This document shows positions 1-8,869 of a stretch of 64,000 nucleotides of DNA, piece by piece. How positions within the stretch are numbered: position 1 is the first letter of the stretch; every line of letters begins with the position of its first letter. The position numbers and the translations under genes are program-made. Origin of the DNA: Bacteroidota bacterium (GTDB lineage Bacteria; Bacteroidota; Bacteroidia; Chitinophagales; Chitinophagaceae); assembly GCA_030706635.1 (NCBI GenBank), contig JAUZOD010000008.1, forward strand, positions 43,670 through 107,669. The letters are read 5' to 3'. The notes under the pieces were generated by a model. The model was not told the DNA's origin. It saw only the letters and a list, made by a program, of their open reading frames with translations, and did not search any database.

Positions 1-1
1 C

Positions 2-949
2 GTACGCAATCCGTTGCTGGAGACAAAATTTGCCGGATTATCGTTTAGGAACAGGGTTGGACTGGCCGCCGGGTTCGACAAAAATGCCCTTTATCTCCAA
101 AGCCTGGAGACACTGGGTTTTGGCTTCGTGGAAATCGGCACAGTAACCCCGCTTCCCCAGAAAGGAAATCCGGTACCAAGGCTGTTCCGTTTAAAAAAAG
201 ATCTGGCGCTCATCAACCGGATGGGCTTTAATAATCAGGGCGCCGACCGGGTGGCTCTGCACCTGAAAAAATGGAAAGAAAAAAAACAGAAATCCGGAAA
301 GCAAGCCCTGATCATCGGCGGAAATATCGGCAAAAACAAAATCACGCCCAATGAAGATGCGTGGAAGGATTACGAGATCTGTTTTCTTAAGCTTTTTCCC
401 TGGGTGGACTATTTTGTTGTGAATGTAAGTTCGCCCAATACGCCAGGTCACCGGGCATTGCAGGAAAAGGAATCCCTGCGGAAAATTCTCACCTGTTTAC
501 AACAAAGCGCCCCGCAGCTGGCGGCGCCCAAACCCATACTACTGAAAATTGCGCCCGATCTGGCTTCGGAACAGGTGGATGAGATACTGGATCTGGCAAT
601 GGAAATCAAACTCGACGGATTGGTGGTAAGCAACAGCAGTATTTCCAGGGAAAACCTGAACTGTCCGGCCGCGCAACTGGAAAAGATCGGAGTGGGAGGG
701 CTTACCGGTAAACCCCTGACGAAACGATCAACAGAACTGGTACAATATATTTCAACAAAAGCCAGGAATCAAATACCGATCATAGCATCCGGCGGGATTT
801 TTAATGCCACAGACGCTTTGGAAAAAATAAATGCAGGAGCAACCCTGGTGCAGGTATGGACAGGATTCATTTACGAAGGTCCGGCGATTGTAAAGAAAAT
901 CTTAAGCGGAATGGAGAAAATCAGCGGTAAAAATTCAAATCAGTTTTAG
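2..949 (+). CDS. pyrD: Dihydroorotate dehydrogenase (quinone), class 2, 5'-partial
   Basis: Oxidises dihydroorotate to orotate in pyrimidine synthesis, using FMN and passing electrons to quinone at the inner membrane. The reading frame is open from base 2, so the TTG start at base 14 in the ORF track is artificial and the first few dozen codons lie outside the window. Visible class 2 motifs in order are AAGFDKNA, EIGTVTPLPQKGNPVPR, GGNIGKNK, VNVSSPNTPG (with the catalytic serine of class 2 enzymes), LLKIAPDL, SNSSISR, GGLTGKPL and the phosphate-binding IIASGGIF. The gene converges on rsmE and overlaps its 3' end by 15 bases. Confidence 0.95.
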   Translation, partial: VRNPLLETKFAGLSFRNRVGLAAGFDKNALYLQSLETLGFGFVEIGTVTPLPQKGNPVPRLFRLKKDLALINRMGFNNQGADRVALHLKKWKEKKQKSGKQALIIGGNIGKNKITPNEDAWKDYEICFLKLFPWVDYFVVNVSSPNTPGHRALQEKESLRKILTCLQQSAPQLAAPKPILLKIAPDLASEQVDEILDLAMEIKLDGLVVSNSSISRENLNCPAAQLEKIGVGGLTGKPLTKRSTELVQYISTKARNQIPIIASGGIFNATDALEKINAGATLVQVWTGFIYEGPAIVKKILSGMEKISGKNSNQF

Positions 950-1642
950 CAGGGACGCTGCCGCCACAGCAGCTGTTTCTGATCTTAGCCTGTGATCCCC
1001 GAGATGCACGGCAACAAATCCCGCCCGGAAAGCCATATTGATTTCTTCGTCTGTAAAATCCCCTTCGGGACCAACCAGGATCAGCTGGGAAGAAAGACTG
1101 ATATCGATCATTCCGCTCAGCTGCCTTTTTTCCCCGCTCCCGCAATGGGCGATGAATTTCTGATCAGAGACGGCATTCTCGACAAACTCCAAAAAATGTG
1201 CTGGCTCCTGCAATACGGGCATCCAGGACTGCTGCGACTGGATCAGTGCACTCTCCATAATGGATTGCATTCTGTCCATCCGGAATTGCTGCTTTTCTGT
1301 GCGGCTGCATTTTAACGGAATGACTTCCGAAATACCCAGTTCCGTTGCTTTCTCGAGAAACCATTCAAACCGGTTGGTATTTTTTAACAGGGAAAGTGCG
1401 ATGGTCACGCGATTCGCATCAGACTTCTGAAATTTCCTCTCCGATAGCCTTACGCGGCAGCGTTTCTTATGAGCGTCCAGGATGCTGGCCTTTGCCCGCA
1501 AACCCCTGCCATCAGTAAGTATCAGGTGCTCCCCATCCTGCATGCGAAGCACCTGTACAATATGGCGGGAAGCAGCTTCGTCCAATAGGAATTCCTCTGC
1601 AACATGGCTCAGAGAGGCTAAATAAAAATAGGCGCCGGGCAT
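935..1642 (-). CDS. rsmE: 16S rRNA m3U1498 methyltransferase
   Basis: SPOUT-class methyltransferase that methylates N3 of U1498 in 16S rRNA using SAM. The protein is 235 aa, the usual family length, with an N-terminal PUA-like region (RHIVQVLRMQDGE). Near the C-terminus are the two signature SAM-binding knot motifs, GPEGDFTDEEI (about 191-201) and LGDHRLRSETA (about 214-224). An ATG start is present. The gene lies 33 bp downstream of dnaB on the same strand, so co-transcription is likely. Its last codons overlap the end of the convergent pyrD. Confidence 0.95.
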   Translation of the reverse strand: MPGAYFYLASLSHVAEEFLLDEAASRHIVQVLRMQDGEHLILTDGRGLRAKASILDAHKKRCRVRLSERKFQKSDANRVTIALSLLKNTNRFEWFLEKATELGISEVIPLKCSRTEKQQFRMDRMQSIMESALIQSQQSWMPVLQEPAHFLEFVENAVSDQKFIAHCGSGEKRQLSGMIDISLSSQLILVGPEGDFTDEEINMAFRAGFVAVHLGDHRLRSETAAVAAASLLKLI

Positions 1643-1675
1643 ATCTGTGAATATAACAAGAGGGAAGCAGCGGTA

Positions 1676-3244
1676 TCAGAACGGGTTTTCTTCCTCATCA
1701 TTAAAAGGAATGTCATTCATTTTACTCCCTGCCTGAATATACAATTTGGGTCCGCCCTGGCCGCCCTGATCACCCTGCACAGGCTTCCAGTTGCCGCCCG
1801 GCGGGAGCTGGTCGAATCCGCCGGCACCGTCATCATCCATGAATTTCTGAATATGCAACAGCGCTTTGAGCTTGATGGTTTCCAGTGATCCGTTCCTGTG
1901 CTTGGCGATGCGAACATGGGTTTCCCCTTTATTGCTTTCGCCAAATTCATTGGCTGTAATATCGTAGTATTCGGGACGGTAAAGGAACATCACCATGTCG
2001 GCATCCTGTTCAATGGCGCCCGATTCGCGAAGATCACTCAGCTGCGGCATTTTATTGCCTTCTTTTCTTTTTTCCACCTCGCGGCTCAATTGGGAAAGTG
2101 CAACGATAGGCACCTGGAGTTCTTTGGCCAGTCCCTTCAGGTCCCTGGAAATCCGGCTGATTTCCTGCTCGCGGTTCCCATTCCGGTTTTCTCCTGTGCC
2201 GCTCATCAGCTGCAAATAATCTATAATGATCAGTCCGACATCATGTTTATTCTTCAGCCTCCGGCATTTGGCCCGAAGCTCGAAAATATTTAACGCTGCA
2301 GAATCATCAATGAAGATGGGAGCCTGGGCGAGACGCTGGATGCCTTTGGCATAGAGTTGTTTCATCTCATGTTCTTCCAATTTCCCCCGGGCAATTTTTT
2401 CCAGCCAGATCTCACTTTCAGCGGAAAGAATACGCTGTACCAACTGGCTGGCGCTCATTTCCAGGCTGAAAATGGCTACCGGGGTAGACTTGGTAGGGTG
2501 CAAAGCCGCATTACGGGCCAGATTAAGGGCGAAAGCCGTTTTACCAACCGAAGGGCGTGCTGCCAGGATGATCAGATCTGTTGGCTGCCAGCCATAGGTG
2601 ATCCGGTCGAGCGAAGCAAAACCGGAAGGCACTCCCGATATTTCTTCATTTTTGTTTCTCAGATCTTCAATGCGCTGAATGGTCTTCACCAGCACGGTAT
2701 CTATACTGTCAAAATTCTTGCGTAAGTGATTGTTGGTGATCTCAAAAAGTTTGGTTTCCGCGTCATCCAGCAGATCGAATACATCGGTGCTGTCTTCGTA
2801 AGCATCTCCGATGATTTCCCCCGAAATGCGGATCAATTCCCTTTGAATGAATTTCTGGAGGATAATGCGCGAATGGGCATCAATATTGGCCGCAGAAACC
2901 ACCGAATTGGTTAGGCGGGTAATATAATACGGGCCTCCGGTCATCTCAAGTTCTTCCCTGAATTTAAGCTCTTCTACAACGGTGAGCATATCAATCGGCT
3001 GACTTTTCTGCGCCAGGGATTGCATAGCACGGTAAATCCGCTGGTGGCTTTCCACATAAAAGCATTCCGGTTTCAGAATTTCAATCACGGTATCAAAAGC
3101 TGCTTTTTCCAGCATGATGGCCCCCAGAACCGCCTCCTCCAACTCACGGGCCTGCGGGGGCACTTTGCCGTACATCATGGTGCTGACATCTACCGGCGAC
3201 TTCCGTCGCAGTTTCCGGTCTGTATTCAAATTAGTGAGCTCCAT
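1676..3244 (-). CDS. dnaB: Replicative DNA helicase DnaB
   Basis: Hexameric 5'-3' helicase that unwinds DNA at the replication fork. The 522-aa protein has the N-terminal DnaB domain (PQARELEEAVLGAIMLE) and a RecA-like ATPase domain with Walker A (ARPSVGKTAFALNLA), Walker B (LIIIDYLQLMSG) and the late motif SDLRESGAIEQDADMVMFLYRP. No intein interrupts it, although inteins are common in this family. The glycine/proline-rich C-terminal tail is probably disordered. The start is an ATG. The 416-bp upstream region holds TTATGCACA boxes (listed separately), consistent with DnaA-linked control. Confidence 0.97.
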   Translation of the reverse strand: MELTNLNTDRKLRRKSPVDVSTMMYGKVPPQARELEEAVLGAIMLEKAAFDTVIEILKPECFYVESHQRIYRAMQSLAQKSQPIDMLTVVEELKFREELEMTGGPYYITRLTNSVVSAANIDAHSRIILQKFIQRELIRISGEIIGDAYEDSTDVFDLLDDAETKLFEITNNHLRKNFDSIDTVLVKTIQRIEDLRNKNEEISGVPSGFASLDRITYGWQPTDLIILAARPSVGKTAFALNLARNAALHPTKSTPVAIFSLEMSASQLVQRILSAESEIWLEKIARGKLEEHEMKQLYAKGIQRLAQAPIFIDDSAALNIFELRAKCRRLKNKHDVGLIIIDYLQLMSGTGENRNGNREQEISRISRDLKGLAKELQVPIVALSQLSREVEKRKEGNKMPQLSDLRESGAIEQDADMVMFLYRPEYYDITANEFGESNKGETHVRIAKHRNGSLETIKLKALLHIQKFMDDDGAGGFDQLPPGGNWKPVQGDQGGQGGPKLYIQAGSKMNDIPFNDEEENPF

Positions 3245-3660
3245 GTATCCGCTTGATTTTTTGCAGTTCGGAAAGGGGTGGCAATCTATATTAGGGAATG
3301 GTTAATCTATGATGATCCAAATGTTACCAAAAGAGATCAGGAAGGCGAATATAAACCCCCTTGATTCCTCCAAAGAAAAATTTCATTTTTTTAATTTATC
3401 CAGCATACATACACGGGGTTATTAACAGGTATTGCCGAGTTATGCACAAATAACTATCGTCTATTCACAATTTAAAAAAGTTTTCCGCTTTCTGAAGAAA
3501 GAAATTCACACTTGTTGTGCATAAAGATTTCCGACCGAATATTTTGCAAAACAAGAATCCCTGAATTGTTTAAAATCAACTGTCCTGCGCCGGAGACCCC
3601 ATAATAAACCCCGGCCGGTTTACACGGCCGGGGTTTATTTTAAAAAAAGGGATTGTTATT
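3245..3660. other. 416-bp intergenic region upstream of dnaB with DnaA-box-like sites
   Basis: No open reading frame is credible here. The region is AT-rich (for example TTTCATTTTTTTAATTTATC near 3390). It holds two exact TTATGCACA sequences in opposite orientation (3440-3448 plus, 3516-3524 minus) and a near-match CTATTCACA (3461-3469). These match the DnaA-box consensus TTATNCACA. The region separates dnaB from a lipoprotein gene whose terminator occupies the right-hand end. It could be a DnaA-responsive promoter region for dnaB or part of a replication origin; the sequence alone does not decide. Confidence 0.5.
3603..3639 (-). terminator. 15-bp perfect hairpin terminator after the lipoprotein gene
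   Basis: Arms AATAAACCCCGGCCG and CGGCCGGGGTTTATT are perfectly complementary with a 7-nt loop. The hairpin lies about 20 bp past the stop codon of the minus-strand lipoprotein gene. A T-rich flank is present on both strands, better on the plus strand, so it could act in both directions. Confidence 0.8.
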
Positions 3661-5094
3661 TTAATTCGCTCGTCTTGTTGCCGGTCTTTCTGTTTTTTTG
3701 TCGTCTGGTTTTGGCGGATTACGGTTCACGGGTTGAGGCTGAACCTGCCTTGGCGCCTGCCGTGCAGACTGCGGATTCTGTGCAGGCGCTGCCGGTCTCA
3801 AGTGCATCTGCTGACGATTTGCCGGCGATGGCTGGGGAAGGCTCTGCTGCTGCGCCGGGACGGGGTTTCCGCCTCTTTGATTGAAACGGGAATCCGACGG
3901 CCGGCCGGTTACTGCAGGACTTGGATTCGCCTGCGCAGGTTGCAAAACCGGTGCTGATACCGGTCTGTTACTGTTATTCGGTGTCTGAACGGATGGTTGC
4001 GGCACACGTCTATTGTTGTAGCTGGGATTTTGCAAAGCGGGCTGTGTTGCCGGCCGGTTACTGTTCGGATTCTGAACAGCAGGTTGGGCAACCGGTCTGT
4101 TGTTATAGTTCGGGTTCTGTAAGGCTGGCCGCGTTTCAGGCCTGTTATTATTATTCGGATTCGGTGCGGCAGGTTGGGGTGCAGGCCTGTAATTATTATT
4201 TGGATTCGGTACGACAGGTTGAGGTGCAGGTCTGTTATTATCACCCTGGTTTTGCAGCTGGGGGCGAACATCCCTTAAGGTTTGTACACGCGCGGGTGCG
4301 GGCCTTGATGCTCCCTCCGGGCGGTTGGACGGCGTCGCGTCTATGCGTGGCCGGTAGATGTTGTACTGATTTCCGGAAACCCGGCTTCCCGGGGTATTGG
4401 CTTCCCGGATTTGCACTGGCCGGATGTTCGCGCCGCTGACCCTTCTGACTTCAGCAGGATCAGGACCCGGTGCATAAGCATACCGCGCCCGGTTTGTTCC
4501 ACTGTAATTATTGATGATGGTGGTATTATTGATGATGGTTACATTACGGGACTGATCCACATGATACTGTTGCCAGCGGGGATTTCCCATATAACGGCGG
4601 GGCACAAAATTCCAGTAGTTCATGGGTGGATTATAAGAACCCAGGGCCACATCAACGGAAACATTCGGCCCGAGGGGCGCCCAACCGTAATAATCATTTC
4701 CGCCTCTCCAGCTTACCCAGGCAGGAGCCCATTCATTTCCCGGCACCCACATCCATCCATAACCCCCTTCATAAAACCAACGGCCGTAATGAAAGGTTGC
4801 CCATCCCCAGTTGTAATCTGAAGCCCAGGTCCATCCCGCGTCTGTATAGATCCAATTGCCGTTGGTGCTGTAAGGCATGAAGTCCGGGCCGGCATTCGGC
4901 ATCCATACATAGCCATAACCGGGATGATTGATCCAGGTGCCATAGGGAGAGAGATCATCATAAAAAGACTGATAAGAAACTGCGGGCGCGGGCTCAGGAG
5001 CAGCCTCATAGCTTTCCGTCTGAACAACCTGAACGGGACCGCAGGATGCAATGAGGAACATGCCTGAAATAAGGCATAACATAATATTTTTCAT
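3661..5094 (-). CDS. DUF6600-like lipoprotein with Asn/Pro/Gln-rich repeat tail
   Basis: Function unknown. The signal peptide ends in a lipobox (LIASC, cysteine at about 19), so it is probably an outer-membrane or surface lipoprotein. Residues 40-170 are Trp/Tyr/Gly-rich with spaced motifs (FYDDLSPYGTWINHPGYG, GWTWASDYNWGWATFHYGRW, WVPGNEWAPAWVSWR) that I recognise as DUF6600-type. From about residue 270 the protein becomes imperfect tandem repeats of about 16-19 residues resembling NNNRPxxQPAxQNPN, then a PQ-rich tail ending in basic residues. The tail is probably disordered or wall-spanning. A small hairpin (CGGACT/AGTCCG, 5109-5125) lies in the leader. Start is ATG. DUF assignment is from memory of the motif pattern. 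Confidence 0.7.
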   Translation of the reverse strand: MKNIMLCLISGMFLIASCGPVQVVQTESYEAAPEPAPAVSYQSFYDDLSPYGTWINHPGYGYVWMPNAGPDFMPYSTNGNWIYTDAGWTWASDYNWGWATFHYGRWFYEGGYGWMWVPGNEWAPAWVSWRGGNDYYGWAPLGPNVSVDVALGSYNPPMNYWNFVPRRYMGNPRWQQYHVDQSRNVTIINNTTIINNYSGTNRARYAYAPGPDPAEVRRVSGANIRPVQIREANTPGSRVSGNQYNIYRPRIDATPSNRPEGASRPAPARVQTLRDVRPQLQNQGDNNRPAPQPVVPNPNNNYRPAPQPAAPNPNNNNRPETRPALQNPNYNNRPVAQPAVQNPNSNRPATQPALQNPSYNNRRVPQPSVQTPNNSNRPVSAPVLQPAQANPSPAVTGRPSDSRFNQRGGNPVPAQQQSLPQPSPANRQQMHLRPAAPAQNPQSARQAPRQVQPQPVNRNPPKPDDKKTERPATRRAN

Positions 5095-5308
5095 GGTTAC
5101 AACTTTAGCGGACTAAACCAGTCCGGTTATTTGATCATAGAACGAGTAGAAAGTACAATTATTTACGATTGATTAACAAAAAATTAAAGTTAAGTGCTTC
5201 CATCTAAAATCCTGCCATACATCATGTAAGGCTTCTTTTTGTTGGTTTAAAGCCGCAGAAACCCCATAAAAACTATCTTTACCGTTCTAAAAAAGAGAAA
5301 ACCTTTTC

Positions 5309-7744
5309 ATGACCATCAGCTATAACTGGCTTTGCGACTATCTTCCGGACAATCTTAAAGTAAAACCCACCCCTGAACAGCTTTCCCGAATGCTCACTTC
5401 CGTTGGGCTCGAGGTGGAGGGCATGACAAAATATGAATCGATCAAAGGCCTCCTGGAAGGATTGGTTGTGGGAGAAGTATTGACCTGTGAGCCACATCCC
5501 AACGCTGACAAGCTGAAAGTGACCCGGGTAAATATTGGCGGACCGGAAACCTTACAAATTGTTTGTGGCGCATCCAATGTAGCTGTGGGGCAGAAAGTGG
5601 TGGTGGCTACCCCGGGTTCCACGTTGCATCCCGAAACAGGCCCCCCATTCAGTATTAAAGCGACAAAGATCCGCTCTGTGGAAAGCGAGGGAATGCTTTG
5701 TGCAGAAGATGAAATTGGCCTGGGGAAAAACCACGCCGGAATTCTTGTACTTGCGCAGAATCTTCGCCCGGGTTCCCCGGTTGCTGATTACCTGAAGCCC
5801 TATTCAGATCATATATACGAAATTGGGCTTACGCCCAACCATATGGATGCCATGAGCCATATCGGGGTGGCCAGGGATATCTGCGCTTATCTATCGCAAC
5901 AGGACAAAAAAGAATTCAGGGTAAAATGGCCTGTTTTACCGCATTTCACAACTGATAACCGCAACCCACCCATAGCCGTGCATATCGAAAACCGAAAAGC
6001 CTGTGGCCGGTATTCCGGCGTAAGCATAAAGGGGCTTAGCATCCAGGATTCTCCCCAGTGGATGCAGAACAGACTCCGGTCTATTGGCGTGAGGCCGATC
6101 AATAACGTGGTAGATATCACCAATTTTGTATTGCATGAAATGGGACAGCCCCTGCATGCATATGATTCTTCCCGGATTAAAGGAAATCAAATCATTGCTA
6201 AGAACCTGCCTGCCGGAACTTCTTTCATTACGCTGGATGGAAAAGAAAGAAAGCTTGACGCTGAAGATCTGATGATCTGCGACGCTGAAGCACCGCTTTG
6301 CATTGCCGGGGTCTTTGGCGGATTAAACAGCGGTATAACCAGTTCCAGCAGCGGCCTTTTCCTGGAAAGCGCCTGGTTCAATCCAACAGGTATCAGAAGA
6401 ACTTCTTTTCGTCATGGCCTCCGGACGGATGCGGCGACCCATTTCGAAAAAGGCATGGACATCAGCGGAACCGTGGCGGCACTCAAAAGAGCCGCCGCAC
6501 TGATCCGGGAATATGCAGGCGGACAAATAGATACCGATATCACGGATGTTTATCCGGAGCCATATCCCAGGGATCAGATCCTGCTTAAGTATCATTACCT
6601 GAAAAAACTGAGCGGCAAAAATTACCACTCGGAAGCGGTTAAGAATATTTTGCTTTCCCTGGGCTTCGATATCCTGCGGGAAGGCATGGACGATCTGCTG
6701 GTTGCGGCTCCCCATCATAAACCGGATATCCAATTACCTGCTGACGTGGTGGAGGAGATCATGCGCATCGACGGATATGACAATATTGAGATACCTGTTT
6801 CCATAACCATCTCTCCTTCGGTGGAAACGGACCGGGACGGTACAGCCCTCCGGGAAAAGATTGCCGGTTATCTTACAGGTTCGGGGTTCAGTGAGATCTT
6901 CACCAATTCCATTACCAACAGCGCCTATTTCAGCGCCGCAGAACTGGATACTGCAGTGCACATGATCAACAGCCTGAGCGCAGAACTCAATATCATGCGA
7001 CCCTCTCTTCTGGAAACAGGATTGGAAAGTATCGCCTGGAACATTAACCGCAAAAACAACGCCCTCCGGTTTTTTGAAGTTGGAAAATCATATCATACGC
7101 ATCAAGCAGGCAATTATCAGGAAATCAACCATTGCTGCCTGTATCTGACCGGCAGTCTGCAACCGGATAGCTGGAAGGGAAAATCTGCAGCAGCAGATTT
7201 TTTCTACCTGAAGGGGATATGCGAAAACATACTGAAACTCGTAAACATTCAGGGAACAGCCGATTTGATGTCTCATCCGAAACTAAGCGCCGGGATGGAA
7301 ATGATTTATGGGAAATATACCCTGCTTCAAGCTGGTCTGGTAAATAATTCCCTCCTGGCCAGATTCGATATCCGTCAACCGGTTTATTATGCTGATCTGA
7401 ACTGGGACAATCTGGTGCTACTGTCTTCCCAGAAACCGGTCCTTTTTACAGAGCTGCCCCGGCAGGTTCCGGTAAGCCGCGATCTGGCTTTGGTGGTTGA
7501 AAAATCCCTACCTTTTGAATCAGTAAAGAAGACGCTGCAGGGAATCGGGCTGGAAAAATTACAACAAGTACAACTATTTGATATTTTTGAAAGCGGGAAA
7601 CTGGGAACAGACAAAAAATCTCTGGCTGTCAGTTTTACTTTCCTCGATCCGGAAAAGACCCTGACCGATAAGGAAATTGACGGGATGATGAGCAGGATCA
7701 TGAAAGCAGCGGAAGAGGAGCTAAAAGCAGAGATCAGGAAATAA
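5309..7744 (+). CDS. pheT: Phenylalanine-tRNA ligase beta subunit
   Basis: Large subunit of the alpha2-beta2 enzyme that charges tRNA-Phe. It carries the editing and tRNA-binding modules. The 811-aa length is typical. Visible regions are the N-terminal MTISYNWLCDYLP, an EMAP/OB tRNA-binding domain (PHPNADKLKVTRVN at about 68), the B3/B4 editing domain (about 215-395), the B5 domain (VVEEIMRIDGYDNI at about 480) and the C-terminal FDX-ACB domain (ELPRQVPVSRDLALVV at about 716). The ATG at 5309 gives the expected N-terminus. A TATCTTTA box lies at 5274-5281 in the 214-bp upstream gap, without a clear -33 partner. The pheS partner is not in the window. Confidence 0.97.
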   Translation: MTISYNWLCDYLPDNLKVKPTPEQLSRMLTSVGLEVEGMTKYESIKGLLEGLVVGEVLTCEPHPNADKLKVTRVNIGGPETLQIVCGASNVAVGQKVVVATPGSTLHPETGPPFSIKATKIRSVESEGMLCAEDEIGLGKNHAGILVLAQNLRPGSPVADYLKPYSDHIYEIGLTPNHMDAMSHIGVARDICAYLSQQDKKEFRVKWPVLPHFTTDNRNPPIAVHIENRKACGRYSGVSIKGLSIQDSPQWMQNRLRSIGVRPINNVVDITNFVLHEMGQPLHAYDSSRIKGNQIIAKNLPAGTSFITLDGKERKLDAEDLMICDAEAPLCIAGVFGGLNSGITSSSSGLFLESAWFNPTGIRRTSFRHGLRTDAATHFEKGMDISGTVAALKRAAALIREYAGGQIDTDITDVYPEPYPRDQILLKYHYLKKLSGKNYHSEAVKNILLSLGFDILREGMDDLLVAAPHHKPDIQLPADVVEEIMRIDGYDNIEIPVSITISPSVETDRDGTALREKIAGYLTGSGFSEIFTNSITNSAYFSAAELDTAVHMINSLSAELNIMRPSLLETGLESIAWNINRKNNALRFFEVGKSYHTHQAGNYQEINHCCLYLTGSLQPDSWKGKSAAADFFYLKGICENILKLVNIQGTADLMSHPKLSAGMEMIYGKYTLLQAGLVNNSLLARFDIRQPVYYADLNWDNLVLLSSQKPVLFTELPRQVPVSRDLALVVEKSLPFESVKKTLQGIGLEKLQQVQLFDIFESGKLGTDKKSLAVSFTFLDPEKTLTDKEIDGMMSRIMKAAEEELKAEIRK

Positions 7745-7787
7745 TCCGGAAAAAATCAATTCTCATTTATTAGCAAAAGAATCACTC

Positions 7788-8075
7788 ATGACGAATCCTG
7801 AAATTCAGCTTAAAAGAGTGTATGAAAAGTTTCAGCAACTGGCAAAACTGCACCAGGGTCTGCAGAAGGAAAATGAAAGGTTGAAGGCTGATTTCAAAAA
7901 GATGAGTGTACGTTGTGAGGAGCTTGCCCAGGAAGCAGAAAAATTCCGTCAGCAGACAGAAATCCTGAAATTATCAGGAACTGATATGAACGAAAAGGAA
8001 AAAAAGGACCTTGAGAAAAGGCTAAGCCAGTACGTCAGGGAAATAGATCGCTGCATCGCCCTGCTGAACGAATAG
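7788..8075 (+). CDS. Small coiled-coil protein upstream of zapA
   Basis: A 95-aa, highly charged protein that is almost entirely heptad-like coiled coil (KFQQLAKLHQGLQKENERL). No signal peptide or membrane segment. It follows pheT by 43 bp and precedes zapA on the same strand, with one opposite-strand gene between. Position and shape suggest a ZapB-like or ZapA-associated divisome protein, but short coiled coils do not allow firm homology calls. The function is therefore an inference from context. Confidence 0.75.
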   Translation: MTNPEIQLKRVYEKFQQLAKLHQGLQKENERLKADFKKMSVRCEELAQEAEKFRQQTEILKLSGTDMNEKEKKDLEKRLSQYVREIDRCIALLNE

Positions 8076-8098
8076 AAAAAGGAAAAGGGGTTTAAATT

Positions 8099-8431
8099 TC
8101 AGATACGCTTCACACAACGCATCTTCATTTCGTCGTCACCCTGGGACACTTCGAGTGTGTACACGCCATAGGGTAGCTCATTGAGGCCGTCCCAGTCAAG
8201 CAATTGCCTGCCGAAGCCACCCAGTTCTTTACTGAGTTCACTGCAGATACTGCCGTGATCATCTTTCAAGACTGCTTTTAATAAGGAATTGTGTGTTTGA
8301 TTGATCTCGAAACTGAGTCGGTCAATGAAATTCGGAGATTTGATTTTCAGAAACATGATACTGGATTTGGATACTGGATTAAATTTCCCCGTTATGGATT
8401 CTTCAGAAGAACTTAGCTTAACTTCGAACAA
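8099..8431 (-). CDS. Orphan T9SS-CTD-like beta-sandwich protein
   Basis: Not recognised as a named family. The C-terminal half (LLDWDGLNELPYGVYTLEVS, then KMRCVKRI) resembles a type IX secretion C-terminal sorting domain or the related FlgD-like fold, including the conserved 'LPxGVYxLEV...K' ending. It has no secreted passenger domain and no clear signal peptide. The ORF opens at a TTG (8431) just after an in-frame TAA; the first ATG is 25 codons later (MFLKIKSP), so the start is uncertain. It lies on the opposite strand between two divisome-type genes. Confidence 0.5.
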   Translation of the reverse strand: MFEVKLSSSEESITGKFNPVSKSSIMFLKIKSPNFIDRLSFEINQTHNSLLKAVLKDDHGSICSELSKELGGFGRQLLDWDGLNELPYGVYTLEVSQGDDEMKMRCVKRI

Positions 8432-8478
8432 TCGTTATCCGGCGGATTTGAAAACAAGTTAAAACAAGAATTCCAGAG

Positions 8479-8763
8479 ATGCAAGAGCTGATTCCAATAA
8501 ATATTGTGATTGGGGATCGTCCGTTCCGGATCAAGATCAAACCGGAGGATGAAGGGACCGTCCGAAGCACGCTTAAAACCATCAACGACAAGATCATCGA
8601 GTTTAAAACCCAGTTTGCCGGGAAAGATATGCAGGACTATGTTTCCATGGTTGTGCTTTGGTACGCGACGCAGTCCGGCCTGAATGAAAGCGGTTCTATT
8701 TCAGCCGACTTTTCGGGCTCCTTGAGTAAATTGGAAGAACAATTGGATAAGATCCTGTCCTGA
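8479..8763 (+). CDS. zapA: Cell division protein ZapA
   Basis: Positive regulator of FtsZ filament bundling at the division ring. The 94-aa length is normal for the family. The N-terminal globular head (IPINIVIGDRPFRIKIKPED) is followed by the helical coiled-coil segment (YVSMVVLWYATQSGL, then SLSKLEEQLDKIL). It lies between the small coiled-coil gene and rny, a frequent arrangement in Bacteroidota as far as I recall. Start is ATG. Confidence 0.9.
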   Translation: MQELIPINIVIGDRPFRIKIKPEDEGTVRSTLKTINDKIIEFKTQFAGKDMQDYVSMVVLWYATQSGLNESGSISADFSGSLSKLEEQLDKILS

Positions 8764-8869
8764 AGGCAGTTCGACTCCGGCCTTCCCAAAATCCCTTATC
8801 TTCGCTCACCATTCCCATTTCCTTCCGAATGGTAAAAATTTGATTATCAACATTTTAAATTAGGACTAC

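Noticed and set aside
8764-8869. 6S RNA between zapA and rny (as near zapA in enterobacteria)
   Set aside because: Only 106 bp; it contains a small hairpin (ACCATTC/GAATGGT) but no long bulged rod structure.
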